Shown here: in pieces, positions 24,801 through 35,637 of the stretch
How positions within the stretch are numbered: the stretch's first letter is position 1
Layout: each line of letters starts with the position of its first letter
Source: an uncultured Porphyromonadaceae bacterium
GTDB taxonomy: Bacteria; Bacteroidota; Bacteroidia; Bacteroidales; Muribaculaceae
Assembly: GCA_947174995.1 (NCBI GenBank)
Contig: CAMWLC010000018.1
Location: 1-48,583 of the forward strand
Direction: 5' to 3'
DNA: 48,583 bases
Made by a program: the position numbers and the translations under genes
The notes under the pieces: generated by a model
What the model saw: the letters and a program-made list of their open reading frames with translations, nothing else
Told to the model about the DNA's origin: nothing
Database searches by the model: none

Positions 24801-26153
24801 TCATTTATGAGCTTCCCGGGTATATTTCCTTCCGGCAGCATACGTTGCAGCCACAGCCCGCGAGGGATGGAGCGTCTGCAGGGCGAAAAGCCTCTCCCAA
24901 ACATTGGAGCACTGCTGCATCCGCCACTCCACGAAGTCATTGCACTTGAAGTCAAGGACCGCCAAGTCCGCATCATATCCCTTCTCGATACGCCCGGTAC
25001 GGTCGGATAACCTCAGCGTCTCCGCTCCCCCTAAGGTGGCGAGATAGAGACTCCGTATTATGCTCAGCGGCTGCGCCTTGATCATTCCCACTTTGTAGGC
25101 CTCGCTCAGTTCGCCGAATACGGAGAAGTTTGTGCCTCCTCCGATGTCGGTTCCCATACCGGTAAGGACGGGACGCTCGGGATCCTTGGCTTCCCAGAAC
25201 TTGAACTGCCCTCCGCCTAAAAAGAGATTTGAAGAGGGACAATGCGCCACGCCGCAACCGCTGTCATGGAGCGTCTGCCACTCCTCGGGCCTCACCACGC
25301 AGCAGTGCGCGAACACTGCCCTTTCTCCCGTGAGGCCGTAGCGGCGGTAGACATCCGTATAGCTCGCACAGTCGGGGTATAGCTCGGCCACCCAGCGAAT
25401 CTCCTTCTCGGCTTCGTCAAGATGAGAGTGCATATAGACTCCGGCATCCTTGTATTTCCGGTAGAGTTCTCCGGCCAGTTCCAATTGACGCGGGGTGCTC
25501 GTCGGGGCGAAACGGGGTATCACGGCATAAAGTTGCCGTCCGCGGCCATGCCATTTCAGAAGCAGCTCCTCCGAAAGCTCCACCGACTCCTCCGCCGAGG
25601 GGTCACGCAACGCCTCGGGAACATTGCGGTCCTGAAGCACCTTGCCCGAAATAACCCTCATTCCCCTCTCCCGGGCCGCCTCGAAGATGGCGTCGACAGA
25701 GGGAGCGTAGGTAGTGGCGAAAAGATTCGCCGTGGTGGTGCCCCGGAGCAATATCCGGTCAAGGAAGCGTCCCGCTATAAGCGAGGCATACTCCGGGGAA
25801 CTGAATCGGGTCTCCTCCGGGAAAGTATATCTGTTGAGCCACGCCAGTAGGGTGTCGCCATACGAACCCACGATGGAGGTCTGCACGTAATGGGCGTGAC
25901 AATCCACGAATCCGGGCACTATCAGGGCATCCTCATAGCGGTCTACGACACTCAGACCGGGATACTTCGGGGCGATGTCGGCATATTCGCTGACATCCAT
26001 TATCTTCCCGTCCGAAATCACGATCAGGGCATCGTCGTAATGACGCACGCACTCCTCCTCGGGATGGAGAAACGGATCTGCGGTGAAGGTGACAGCCTCC
26101 CCTCTGACGGCGGTAATACCCGACATGGAAACAGCTTCAGGATTTTGAGGCAT
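24801..26153 (-). CDS. guaD: Guanine deaminase
   Basis: This 450-residue amidohydrolase-fold enzyme hydrolyses guanine to xanthine in purine salvage. It has the metal-binding PGFVDCHAHYVQTS, MHSHLDEAEKEI (His and Glu of the site), FAHCCVV, the GuaD signature CGVAHCPSSNLFLGGGQF, and the final metal-ligand Asp in GMGTDIGGGTNFS. The N-terminal ITAVRGEAVTFTADPF also fits GuaD. It lies 30 nt after ffh on the same strand, so it is probably read through from that operon. The ATG at 26153 is used; an internal ATG at 26126 would also keep the whole domain. Confidence 0.9.
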   Translation of the reverse strand: MPQNPEAVSMSGITAVRGEAVTFTADPFLHPEEECVRHYDDALIVISDGKIMDVSEYADIAPKYPGLSVVDRYEDALIVPGFVDCHAHYVQTSIVGSYGDTLLAWLNRYTFPEETRFSSPEYASLIAGRFLDRILLRGTTTANLFATTYAPSVDAIFEAARERGMRVISGKVLQDRNVPEALRDPSAEESVELSEELLLKWHGRGRQLYAVIPRFAPTSTPRQLELAGELYRKYKDAGVYMHSHLDEAEKEIRWVAELYPDCASYTDVYRRYGLTGERAVFAHCCVVRPEEWQTLHDSGCGVAHCPSSNLFLGGGQFKFWEAKDPERPVLTGMGTDIGGGTNFSVFGELSEAYKVGMIKAQPLSIIRSLYLATLGGAETLRLSDRTGRIEKGYDADLAVLDFKCNDFVEWRMQQCSNVWERLFALQTLHPSRAVAATYAAGRKYTREAHK

Positions 26154-26183
26154 GAATTGATAATTTGTTGTAAGGTGTGAGGG

Positions 26184-27533
26184 TCAGCGACGGCGTCCCT
26201 GCATCTGGCGCATCTGCTGCATCTGACGCATCATGTTGGCAGGATTCTTCATCTTGGCGGCCTGCTGCATGAGCTTGCGCGTGGTCTCGAACTGCTTGAG
26301 CAGGCGGTTGACCTCCTGCAGCGACGTGCCCGAGCCCTTGGCTATGCGCTGGCGGCGGGAGATGGTGATTTTCTCGGGATTATGGCGCTCCCAGGGAGTC
26401 ATGGAGTAGATGATGGCCTCGATGCCCTTGAAGGCGTTGTCGTCGATGTCCACATCCTTGATAGCCTTGCCCACGCCGGGAATCATGCTGGCAACATCCT
26501 TGAGGTTGCCGAGCTTCTTTATCTGCTGTATCTGCTTGAGGAAGTCGTCGAAATCAAACTTGTTTTTCTTGATTTTCTCCTCCAGATGGCGCGCCTCGTC
26601 CTCATCGATGATACCCTGCACACGCTTCACGAGCGAGATGATGTCGCCCTGGCCGAGGATACGGTCTGCCATACCGGTGGGGTTGAACTCATCGATGTCC
26701 TCCATCTTCTCGCCCGAGCCGATATATTTGATGGGCTTGTCCACTACGGAACGGATGGAGATGGCGGCGCCGCCGCGGGTGTCGCCGTCAAGCTTCGTGA
26801 GTACGACGCCGTCGAAGTCCAGGCGGTCGTTAAACTCCTTGGCGGTGTTGACGGCGTCCTGGCCAGTCATTGCGTCCACCACGAAGAGGGTCTCGCCCGG
26901 ATTTACAGCCCGCTTTACGGCCTCTATCTCGCGCATCAGCTCCTCGTTGATGGCCAGACGGCCGGCGGTGTCGACAATCACTGTGTCGTATCCGTTATCC
27001 TTGGCATACTTCACGCCGTTGGCTGCCACCTGCACGGCATCCTTGTTGCCCTCCTCGCTGTAAACGGGCACACCCACCTGGTCGGCAAGCACCTTGAGCT
27101 GCTGTATGGCGGCGGGGCGGAACGTGTCGGCGGCCACGAGCAGGGGCTTGCGTCCGCGATTCTTAAGCTTGAGGCCGAGTTTGCCGGTGAACGTGGTCTT
27201 ACCCGAACCGTTGAGACCGGCCATGAGTATCACGGCGGGGCGTCCCTGAAGATTCAGAGGGGCCTCTTCGCCACCCATCAGGGCCACCAGTTCGTCGTGG
27301 ACTATCTTGATCATCAGTTCCTGGGGCTTCAGGGCGTTGATGACGTTGGCTCCGAGAGCCTTCTTCTTGACGGTGTCGGTGAATGTCTTGGCCACTTTGT
27401 AGTTGACATCGGCCTCAAGGAGCGCGCGGCGCACGTCCTTCATGGTTTCGGCAATGTTGATTTCGCTTATCTTGCCTTGGCCTTTGAGTATCTTGAACGA
27501 CCGCTCCAGGCGGTCAGAAAGGGATTGGAACAT
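26184..27533 (-). CDS. ffh: Signal recognition particle protein Ffh
   Basis: This 449-residue SRP54 GTPase binds the 4.5S RNA and signal sequences of nascent membrane proteins and docks with FtsY. The N domain comes first. The GTPase follows with G1 GLNGSGKTTFTGKLG, the DTAGR motif, and G4 TKLDGDTRGGAA. The methionine-rich M domain ends in MMRQMQQMRQMQGRRR. Length and order are normal. It follows panD by 27 nt in a panC-panD-ffh-guaD cluster. Confidence 0.97.
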   Translation of the reverse strand: MFQSLSDRLERSFKILKGQGKISEINIAETMKDVRRALLEADVNYKVAKTFTDTVKKKALGANVINALKPQELMIKIVHDELVALMGGEEAPLNLQGRPAVILMAGLNGSGKTTFTGKLGLKLKNRGRKPLLVAADTFRPAAIQQLKVLADQVGVPVYSEEGNKDAVQVAANGVKYAKDNGYDTVIVDTAGRLAINEELMREIEAVKRAVNPGETLFVVDAMTGQDAVNTAKEFNDRLDFDGVVLTKLDGDTRGGAAISIRSVVDKPIKYIGSGEKMEDIDEFNPTGMADRILGQGDIISLVKRVQGIIDEDEARHLEEKIKKNKFDFDDFLKQIQQIKKLGNLKDVASMIPGVGKAIKDVDIDDNAFKGIEAIIYSMTPWERHNPEKITISRRQRIAKGSGTSLQEVNRLLKQFETTRKLMQQAAKMKNPANMMRQMQQMRQMQGRRR

Positions 27534-27560
27534 CTCTGGTGGTGATGGGGTATGGTTAAT

Positions 27561-27908
27561 TTATAAACGGTTGGTGGCCGTGTCGGGGAAAATGACTGTC
27601 GGCCGGAAGCCCTCGGCCTCCTCGGGGGTCATCAGGGCATAAGCCATGATGATGATGATGTCGCCCGGCTGGGCCTTGCGGGCCGCGGCTCCGTTGAGGC
27701 ATATCACGCCGCTACCTTCTTCGCCCGCTATGGCGTAGGTGTCGAGGCGCTCCCCGTTGTTGTTGTTGACTATATACACTCTCTGGCCGTCAAGTATTCC
27801 GGCGGCCTTGAGGAGAGCCGAGTCGATGGTGATGCTTCCGATATAGTTGAGATTCGCCTCCGTGACTGTCACACGGTGAATCTTGCTTTTCATCATCTCT
27901 ATGAGCAT
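27561..27908 (-). CDS. panD: Aspartate 1-decarboxylase (pyruvoyl enzyme)
   Basis: The 115-residue enzyme makes beta-alanine from aspartate for pantothenate and CoA synthesis. Self-cleavage between Gly24 and Ser25 (NYIGSITID) creates the pyruvoyl cofactor. With the ATG at 27908 this site falls at the canonical residue 24/25, which decides the start against an upstream in-frame one at 27944 that would overlap pan[20 protein letters not shown] is the conserved second half. It starts 7 nt past the panC stop. Confidence 0.95.
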   Translation of the reverse strand: MLIEMMKSKIHRVTVTEANLNYIGSITIDSALLKAAGILDGQRVYIVNNNNGERLDTYAIAGEEGSGVICLNGAAARKAQPGDIIIIMAYALMTPEEAEGFRPTVIFPDTATNRL

Positions 27909-27915
27909 GGCGTGG

Positions 27916-28806
27916 TCAGTGGTTTGAGGGTGTGCGGTAAGCAATGTTGTCGATCAGGCGCACGCGCTTCTCCGGAGCGGCGGCATCTCCGCAATACACG
28001 GTGATGCATCCCACTATCCAGTCGGATTCCTCCCATTCCTCCACGGGAAGGAGAGTGCGGCCGTCCACTATCTCGTAATATTCCACTTCGAGCATGGGAT
28101 TGGCGTCCAGGGCCTCAACCACGCTGTCGTGGGTGGCACGCACGGAGTGCGTGCGCGAATACTCCACGCTTTGGCCGAGGATGCGGTGTATCTCCGGGGC
28201 CTCACGTCTCCCCTCCTCGCTGAGCAGGGCGTTGCGGCTCGAGAGAGCCAGGCCGTCATCGGCGCGGCAGATGGGGCAGGCGATTATCTCTACCTTTATC
28301 CCCTCGGAGGCTATCATGTTGCGTATCACGGCTATCTGCTGGAAATCCTTCTCCCCGAAGTAGGCGCGGTCGGGACGACACAGCTCGAAAAGGCGGCTCA
28401 CCACCTGCGCCACTCCCTGGAAGTGGCCCGGACGGTGCTTACCCTCCATGACTTCGGCCGCGCTCCCCAGGTCATACACCTTCGGGGCGGCCGGCTCGGG
28501 CCATCCGGGATACACCTCCTCGGGCGTCGGGGCGAACACGGCGCTCACTCCGGCGCCGGCGAGCAGACGGAAATCAGCCTCCTCGTCGCGCGGATATGTG
28601 GCAAGATCATGCGGATTGTTGAACTGCGTGGGATTGACAAACACGCTGACGAGCGCGACGTCATTGTCGGACACCGCTTTTCTCACCAGCGACAGATGCC
28701 CCTCGTGAAGCGCACCCATAGTAGGCACCAAACCTATGCTGCGCCCCTCTGCACGGGCCGCCGCTACATAATTCTCAAGGTCGGTGACTGTCCTTATGAT
28801 TCTCAT
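27916..28806 (-). CDS. panC: Pantothenate synthetase
   Basis: The 296-residue enzyme joins pantoate and beta-alanine using ATP. The nucleotidyl-transferase HIGH-like motif is in [15 protein letters not shown], and [12 protein letters not shown] and [11 protein letters not shown] are the other family blocks. It supplies pantothenate together with PanD directly downstream. It is the first gene of the leftward cluster, with a -7 box at 28830-28837. Confidence 0.95.
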   Translation of the reverse strand: MRIIRTVTDLENYVAAARAEGRSIGLVPTMGALHEGHLSLVRKAVSDNDVALVSVFVNPTQFNNPHDLATYPRDEEADFRLLAGAGVSAVFAPTPEEVYPGWPEPAAPKVYDLGSAAEVMEGKHRPGHFQGVAQVVSRLFELCRPDRAYFGEKDFQQIAVIRNMIASEGIKVEIIACPICRADDGLALSSRNALLSEEGRREAPEIHRILGQSVEYSRTHSVRATHDSVVEALDANPMLEVEYYEIVDGRTLLPVEEWEESDWIVGCITVYCGDAAAPEKRVRLIDNIAYRTPSNH

Positions 28807-28829
28807 CTCTTTGTTTTCGTTTGAGTCTG

Positions 28830-28837
28830 CAAATTTA
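28830..28837 (-). promoter_or_regulatory. -7 box of the panC operon
   Basis: Leftward TAAATTTG (28837-28830) matches the consensus; the -33 element is poor. The leader to the ATG at 28806 is about 18 nt. Confidence 0.5.
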
Positions 28838-28975
28838 CTAATAAACTTCCATACTCACCTAATTTTCCCGGATTTTTCACTCTATTTTATCTTCACGCCC
28901 CTCCGCGATGTCTTAAACTTGCTTAAAATACGCCCCGCTTGGGGCAAGAATCCTTAATTTGTCGGATTTTTTTGC

Positions 28976-28983
28976 TAACTTTG
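28976..28983 (+). promoter_or_regulatory. -7 box for gene at 29064
   Basis: TAACTTTG (28976-28983) matches TAnnTTTG. The -33 is only TTA at 28954-28956, with 19-nt spacing. The leader is about 75 nt and can form a small GGAGC/GCTCC hairpin. Confidence 0.5.
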
Positions 28984-29063
28984 CAGACTGATACGCGGGC
29001 ACGCACGCTCCGGAGCCACCTGAGCTCCCTCCGCCCCTCCCCGCCTTAACCGTATAGCCGCTT

Positions 29064-29891
29064 ATGTCTGAAAAGAGAAGAATAGTGTTTGTCAACCAGG
29101 AAATGGCCCCCTATCTCACGGGCACACCGGCCTGCGCCGCCGCGCGCGACCTCGCCGTGGGAATGCACAAACGCAAATACGAGGTCCGCACCTTCATGCC
29201 CCGATTCGGCGATGTCAACGAGCGCCGCAACCAGCTCCACGAGGTAATCCGCCTCAGCGGAATCAACATCCCCATTGACGACATCGACCATCCCCTCATC
29301 ATCAAGGTGGCCTCCCTGCAGCCTGCCCGCATCCAGGTATATTTCATTGACAACGACGATTTCTTCCAGCAGGAGGCGTCGGACGCCGACAGCACCGGCT
29401 CCAACCGCGCCGACAACGACGAGCGGGCGATTTTCTTCGCACGCGGCACGGCCGAGACCGTCAGGAAGCTCAAATGGAACCCCCACATCATCCACTGCTC
29501 GGGATGGATCACATCCCTGATACCCGTGATCCTGCGCGGTTCGTATGCGGATGATCCCTCCTTCAAGGAGAGCCGTATCGTCTACACCGTGCGCGATTCC
29601 CGCGTCACGGGCCCAGTCTCCACCGAGATGATGCGACGCCTCGGCGAGGAGGAGGTGCCCGAGGAGATGCTCATTCCCTTCGAGACCCCCGAAGCCCCGG
29701 CCGGCGAGGATGGCTCCAATCCGGCGGTGTTCGACCGCCTCGCCGTCTCTTACGCCGACGCCGTGATTTTCGAGACCCCCGAGCCTGACCCCGTGCTTAT
29801 GGAGATCGTCAAGTCCAGGGGAATCCCCTTCATGACGGCCGAAGAGGCCTCCGGGCCCGACGCCTACCACAATTTCTATTCCCGCCTCTAA
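29064..29891 (+). CDS. GT5-like starch/glycogen synthase N-terminal domain protein
   Basis: The 275-residue protein resembles only the N-terminal Rossmann half of GT5 glycogen/starch synthases: IVFVNQEMAPYLT, FMPRFGDVNERRN, IQVYFIDNDDFF, PHIIHCSGWITSLIPV. Full GT5 enzymes have about 480 residues and a C-terminal half that binds the nucleotide sugar, which is absent here. The ADP-glucose-binding KTGGL loop expected after the AP of the first strand reads YLTGTPACAA. Catalysis as a glycogen synthase is therefore unlikely. A regulatory or scaffold role is possible. The DUF4270 gene starts 24 nt downstream, so the two are probably co-transcribed. Confidence 0.7.
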   Translation: MSEKRRIVFVNQEMAPYLTGTPACAAARDLAVGMHKRKYEVRTFMPRFGDVNERRNQLHEVIRLSGINIPIDDIDHPLIIKVASLQPARIQVYFIDNDDFFQQEASDADSTGSNRADNDERAIFFARGTAETVRKLKWNPHIIHCSGWITSLIPVILRGSYADDPSFKESRIVYTVRDSRVTGPVSTEMMRRLGEEEVPEEMLIPFETPEAPAGEDGSNPAVFDRLAVSYADAVIFETPEPDPVLMEIVKSRGIPFMTAEEASGPDAYHNFYSRL

Positions 29892-29915
29892 GACCCTTTC
29901 CCCCTGACTTCACCC

Positions 29916-31379
29916 ATGCCTCACAATACTCCGCGCCTCCGCGGCGCCCACACTCTCCTCCTGGCCGCTCCGGCGATTATCGCCGGATGTCTAGCCTCAT
30001 GCGACGACGATGTCTCCAAAATCGGCTCCTCCCTCTCCAAGGGGGAGACGGTCATCACCGTCGATTCCCTCACCATGAAGCTGCACGCCCGTAGCGTGTA
30101 TGAACCCGAGTTTGACTCGCGGGGCACCATCAACCTCATCGGGCGCCTCCACGCCGCCGAATACGGCACTCTCGAGTGCAGCTACGTGGCCTCGCTGATT
30201 CCCGCCACGAGTCTCTCCATCCCGGATTCCATCTCAATAGAGAGGGTGGACTCGATGCGCGTGGAGATAATCGTGCCCCGCGGACAGCTCGCCGGAGATT
30301 CCCTCGCTCCCCAGCAGCTACGCGTCTACGGCCTCACCTCTCCCCTCCCCGCCGACATCGAAAGCAATTTCAACCCCGAAGGATATTACTCACCCTCATC
30401 CCTCCTCGGTTCCAGATCATACACCCTCTCCGTGGTAGGTGCCACTGACTCCCTGTTCAGAAAGCAGACCGCCATCACCATTCCCGTCAGACTCCCCCGC
30501 GAGGATGCCGTAAGAGTGGTGGAGGCCTACCGCAAGGACCCCTCCACATTCGCATGGCCCGAAACATTTGCGAAATTCATGCCCGGCATCTACGTCCGGC
30601 CCTCCTTCGGCATGGGAGCAGTGGCCAATGTGAGCAACACCCGCTTCACCCTTTATTACCACTATCTCACCCAGCAAGCCGTGTCAAATAAAGATGAGAA
30701 GACCGGCGAGACCACGGTCGAGATGGTCGTGAAGAAAAATAAGGTATCCGTGCCCGTTTTCTCCACCGGTCCGGCAGCCCTCAACTCCAACAACATCACC
30801 TACACCCCCTCACCCTATCTCGGAGAACTCGCCGCAAGCGGGAAAGCCATACTCACCACTCCGGGGGGCTACCGCGTCAACGTGACCCTCCCCATGGCTG
30901 ACATCCTGAAGAAGTATGCCGACAACCCCTCCACGCTGAAGATGGTCAACAACCTCTCCCTATCCATCCCCGCACGCGAGATCCCCAACGGCTACGGCAT
31001 CGCGCCCCCACCCTATCTCCTGCTCGTCAAGAGATCCGAGGCCGCCGAGTTCTTCATGGATATGAAGGTGCCCGACGGAAAGACTTCCTTCTACGCCTCA
31101 TATAACTCCACCACCGGACAATACGCCTTCTCCTCTATGCGCGACTATCTGGTCAGCCTCATCTCGCTCCAGTCAGCCGGCACTCTCTCCGAGGAGGATA
31201 TGGAGTTTCAGATCATCCCGGTCTACATCACCAAGGAGACCTATACCGACTATACCGACTATTCCACCAAGGAGGTGGTCACAAGATGCCGCAACTATTT
31301 CGAGCTCCCCACTTTCTGCGAGCTTGACACGGACAACGCCATGCTTGTGGTCACATACTCCTCCCAGTCCATTGATTGA
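29916..31379 (+). CDS. DUF4270 family lipoprotein
   Basis: The 487-residue protein has a signal peptide with two candidate lipidation cysteines (AGC and ASC; the latter, followed by DDDVSKIGSS, fits best). The mature part has DUF4270 features: SLSKGETVITVDSLT, STNLIG-like RGTINLIGRL, IPVRLPREDA, FMPGIYVRPSFG. It is predicted to be an outer-membrane or surface lipoprotein, beta-rich. Its function is not established to my knowledge. The C-terminus ends DTDNAMLVVTYSSQSID. Confidence 0.78.
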   Translation: MPHNTPRLRGAHTLLLAAPAIIAGCLASCDDDVSKIGSSLSKGETVITVDSLTMKLHARSVYEPEFDSRGTINLIGRLHAAEYGTLECSYVASLIPATSLSIPDSISIERVDSMRVEIIVPRGQLAGDSLAPQQLRVYGLTSPLPADIESNFNPEGYYSPSSLLGSRSYTLSVVGATDSLFRKQTAITIPVRLPREDAVRVVEAYRKDPSTFAWPETFAKFMPGIYVRPSFGMGAVANVSNTRFTLYYHYLTQQAVSNKDEKTGETTVEMVVKKNKVSVPVFSTGPAALNSNNITYTPSPYLGELAASGKAILTTPGGYRVNVTLPMADILKKYADNPSTLKMVNNLSLSIPAREIPNGYGIAPPPYLLLVKRSEAAEFFMDMKVPDGKTSFYASYNSTTGQYAFSSMRDYLVSLISLQSAGTLSEEDMEFQIIPVYITKETYTDYTDYSTKEVVTRCRNYFELPTFCELDTDNAMLVVTYSSQSID

Positions 31380-31409
31380 CAAAAACCCTTCAACTTCCAC
31401 AGAAGCACC

Positions 31410-32285
31410 ATGACAATTATTGACGGAAAAGCAACGGCCGCCGGCATCAAGGCGGAAATAGCCGCCGAGGTGGCCGAAATGACAGCACGCGGCGAGCGTC
31501 CCCCGCATCTTTCAGCTATCCTCGTGGGCCACGACGGAGGCTCCGAATCCTATATGGCCTCAAAGGCCAAGGCCTGCGAGGCCTGCGGCATAAGAAGCTC
31601 GCTGCGCAGGTTCGACCCCTCCATCACGGAGGAGGAACTCCTCGCCGAAATTAAAAAACTCAATGAGGATCCCGAGGTAGACGGCTACATCATCCAGCTC
31701 CCCCTGCCGAAACATATCGACGAGCAGCGCGTCACGGAAGCCGTGGACTACCGCAAGGATGTCGATGGATTCCATCCCATCAACGTAGGGCGCATGACCA
31801 TAGGACTCCCCGCCTTCAAGCCGGCCACCCCCTCCGGCATCATGGAGCTGCTGAAGCGCTACAACATCGAGACCCGTGGCAAACACGCCGTGGTGCTCGG
31901 CCGAAGCAACATCGTCGGCAAGCCCATAGCCTCGATGCTCATGCAGAAGGGAAATCCGGGTAACTGCACCGTGACCGTATGCCACTCCGCCACGCCCGAC
32001 ATCAAGGAGAAATGCCGCGAGGCCGACATCATCATCGCCGCCCTCGGACAGCCAGGATTCGTGACGGCCGACATGGTTAAACCGGGCGCGGTGGTCATCG
32101 ACGTGGGTACCACCCGCGTGCCGGACCCCTCGCGCAAGAGCGGCTTCCGCCTCTGCGGAGACGTGGACTTCGAGAATGTCGCCCCCCTGGCCTCTTACAT
32201 TACCCCGGTGCCGGGCGGCGTAGGCCCAATGACCATCTGCTCCCTGCTCCAGAACACCCTCAAGTCACGCAAGGGGGAGATGTAA
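31410..32285 (+). CDS. folD: Methylene-THF dehydrogenase/cyclohydrolase
   Basis: The 291-residue bifunctional enzyme of one-carbon metabolism oxidises methylene-tetrahydrofolate to methenyl- and hydrolyses it to formyl-tetrahydrofolate with NADP. The motifs are [20 protein letters not shown] (catalytic Lys in SKAK), [26 protein letters not shown] for the cofactor, [13 protein letters not shown], and the C-terminal [19 protein letters not shown]. Length is normal. Confidence 0.96.
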   Translation: MTIIDGKATAAGIKAEIAAEVAEMTARGERPPHLSAILVGHDGGSESYMASKAKACEACGIRSSLRRFDPSITEEELLAEIKKLNEDPEVDGYIIQLPLPKHIDEQRVTEAVDYRKDVDGFHPINVGRMTIGLPAFKPATPSGIMELLKRYNIETRGKHAVVLGRSNIVGKPIASMLMQKGNPGNCTVTVCHSATPDIKEKCREADIIIAALGQPGFVTADMVKPGAVVIDVGTTRVPDPSRKSGFRLCGDVDFENVAPLASYITPVPGGVGPMTICSLLQNTLKSRKGEM

Positions 32286-32318
32286 CCCTCCCACTATCTT
32301 TCGCAATCCCGCCACGTC

Positions 32319-33407
32319 ATGATGAAACTCCTGCTTTTCAGCCTCATATCCTTCCTGACCGGAGCCTCCTCCCCGGCGGCTCCGGCCGGAGTGGACCTCC
32401 TCTTCGCAGGCGATGCCATGCAGCACCAGGCGCAGCTCGACATTGCTTTGCGCGAGGGAGACGGGCAGAGGTATGACTATTCGGACTGCTTCTCGCTTAT
32501 AGCCCCCGACATAACGGCGGCCGACTACGCCGTGGTGAACCTGGAAGTGCCCCTCGGCGGCGGCCCGCATTATCGCGGCTACCCCTGTTTCTCGGCTCCC
32601 GACAGCTTCGCCGAGGCCCTGCGCGACGCCGGGTTTGACATGATGCTCACGGCCAACAACCATTGCCTCGACAGCGGCGACCGCGCCGCCCGGCGCACAC
32701 TCGCAGCCCTTGATTCCCTCGGAATCGACCATATCGGCACATTTCATGACGCCGCGCAACGCGAAAGATTCGTCCCATTCATCAAGGACATCCACGGCAT
32801 ACGCTTCGCATTCCTCAACTACACCTACGGCACCAACGGCATCTCCCCGCGGGAGGGGATGGAAGTGGCGCTCATCGACCGCGACCGCATGGCCCGCGAA
32901 ATCAAACTGGCCCGCGAGGCCGGAGCCGAAATGGTGGTGGTGACTGTCCACTGGGGCATCGAATACGTGCTTCTCGAGAACGCTAACCAGCGGGACCTCG
33001 CCAACTTTCTCATTGATCAAGGAGTCGACATGATCATAGGAGGCCATCCCCACGTGATCCAGCCCATGCATATCGTGCACAACGACAAGACGGGCAAGGA
33101 CGTGCTCGTAGTCTACTCCCTGGGCAACTTCATATCCAACATGAAAACGGCCGACACACGCGGAGGGGCACTGGTGAAGGTACGAGTGGAGCGTGACGAA
33201 AAGGGAGAGCCGGTGATACGCCACGCTGCCTACGACACCTTCTTCGCCGCCAAACCCGAGGGCAAGGGCACCAACTTCAAGGTCTATCCCTCGCGTCTTG
33301 ACACCCTCATCCCACCCTCGCAAAGGGGCCACTGGCTCCTCTTCGACCGCAACGCCCGTCGTATCTTCGACATCCACAACACCTCCGTGCCATCCCTCAC
33401 CCACTGA
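32319..33407 (+). CDS. CapA/PgsA-like metallophosphatase-fold protein
   Basis: The 362-residue protein has an N-terminal signal peptide (MMKLLLFSLISFLTGASS). The CapA domain motifs are LLFAGDAMQHQAQ, VVNLEVPLGG, LTANNHCLDSG, VTVHWGIEYV and GGHPHVIQPM. Metal-binding His, Asp and Asn fit the calcineurin-like fold. CapA proteins are named from poly-gamma-glutamate capsule synthesis, but most Bacteroidetes members are uncharacterised envelope proteins. No Cap partner genes are nearby. It lies 33 nt after folD. Confidence 0.85.
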   Translation: MMKLLLFSLISFLTGASSPAAPAGVDLLFAGDAMQHQAQLDIALREGDGQRYDYSDCFSLIAPDITAADYAVVNLEVPLGGGPHYRGYPCFSAPDSFAEALRDAGFDMMLTANNHCLDSGDRAARRTLAALDSLGIDHIGTFHDAAQRERFVPFIKDIHGIRFAFLNYTYGTNGISPREGMEVALIDRDRMAREIKLAREAGAEMVVVTVHWGIEYVLLENANQRDLANFLIDQGVDMIIGGHPHVIQPMHIVHNDKTGKDVLVVYSLGNFISNMKTADTRGGALVKVRVERDEKGEPVIRHAAYDTFFAAKPEGKGTNFKVYPSRLDTLIPPSQRGHWLLFDRNARRIFDIHNTSVPSLTH

Positions 33408-33427
33408 TAGAAAAACATTACCGATAA

Positions 33428-35050
<1,623 letters not shown>

Positions 35051-35120
35051 TATGAACTTCTTCCGCCCCGCAAAGGGTACGTCAAAATAAACACCTAACC
35101 ACGCATAAAACTTTGAAACA

Positions 35121-35414
35121 ATGGTAAAGCATATAGTGACATTCAAGCTCAGAGGCACCGACACCGAACGCCGAGCGGCCGCCGAAGCCTTCCGCGACGC
35201 CCTTATGGCCCTCCCGGAGCAGATCGACTGTCTGCGCTCGATGGAAGTCGGCCTCAACGCCAATCCTGCGGAAGACTGGGACGTGGTCCTCACAGCAGTG
35301 GTGGATACTATGGATGACGTGGCGCGTTACGCCGCCCACCCGGCCCACGTGGCCGCCGCAGCAATTATCGCCCCCCTGAAGGAGGCCCGGGCCTGCGTGG
35401 ATTACGAATACTGA
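35121..35414 (+). CDS. Dabb-domain (stress-responsive A/B barrel) protein
   Basis: The 97-residue protein begins MVKHIVTFKLRGTDTERRA, then PEQIDCLRSMEVGLNAN, DWDVVLTAVVDTMDDV and YAAHPAHVAA. This is the Dabb pattern (dimeric alpha+beta barrel with the conserved HP near the end). Such proteins bind small molecules or act in stress; the substrate is unknown. It sits 70 nt after the ABC-F gene and just before a tRNA promoter. Confidence 0.82.
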   Translation: MVKHIVTFKLRGTDTERRAAAEAFRDALMALPEQIDCLRSMEVGLNANPAEDWDVVLTAVVDTMDDVARYAAHPAHVAAAAIIAPLKEARACVDYEY

Positions 35415-35434
35415 AATTTTTTTCGCCGGGACTC

Positions 35435-35465
35435 TTGCACAATCCGCGGAAAAGTATTAACTTTG
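35435..35465 (+). promoter_or_regulatory. Promoter of tRNA-Thr
   Basis: TTG (35435-35437), 20 nt, TAACTTTG (35458-35465): an exact consensus match. Transcription would start near 35470. Confidence 0.85.
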
Positions 35466-35469
35466 CATC

Positions 35470-35494
35470 GTGAAAGGGCCGGAGAGCCCTTCAC
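35470..35494 (+). other. 5' leader hairpin of the tRNA transcript
   Basis: GTGAAAGGGC (35470-35479) pairs with GCCCTTCAC (35486-35494), with one bulged A and a CGGAGA loop. It would form at the extreme 5' end of the precursor, 6 nt ahead of the mature tRNA. It would be removed by RNase P. Confidence 0.6.
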
Positions 35495-35500
35495 GCCATC

Positions 35501-35573
35501 GCCGCAATAGCTCAGTTGGTAGAGCATTTCATTCGTAACGAAAAGGTCGTGGGTTCGAGTCCCACTCGCGGCT
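35501..35573 (+). tRNA. tRNA-Thr (anticodon CGT)
   Basis: The 73-nt cloverleaf has D stem GCTC/GAGC, anticodon loop TTCGTAA (anticodon CGT, reading ACG), T arm GTGGG-TTCGAGT-CCCAC, and discriminator T without encoded CCA. Two stem positions do not pair: A6 with C67 in the acceptor stem and A31 with C39 closing the anticodon stem. All other stems pair. A perfect promoter and terminator flank it, so it is expressed; whether it is fully functional is less sure. Confidence 0.9.
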
Positions 35574-35576
35574 CTG

Positions 35577-35607
35577 AGAGGAAGACCCGGTGGTCTTCCT
35601 CTTATTT
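35577..35607 (+). terminator. Terminator of tRNA-Thr
   Basis: AGAGGAAGACC (35577-35587) and GGTCTTCCTCT (35592-35602) around CGGT, followed by TATTTAT. It starts 4 nt after the tRNA. Confidence 0.85.
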
Positions 35608-35637
35608 ATATCAAACCACCAATACCTTATACCTGAC

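Noticed and set aside
26382..27545. 387-codon open frame opposite ffh
   Set aside because: Antisense shadow of a highly conserved gene, rich in Leu/Val/His with no motif.
32265..33404. 379-codon open frame opposite the CapA-like gene
   Set aside because: Antisense shadow; the plus-strand gene has a signal peptide and CapA motifs.
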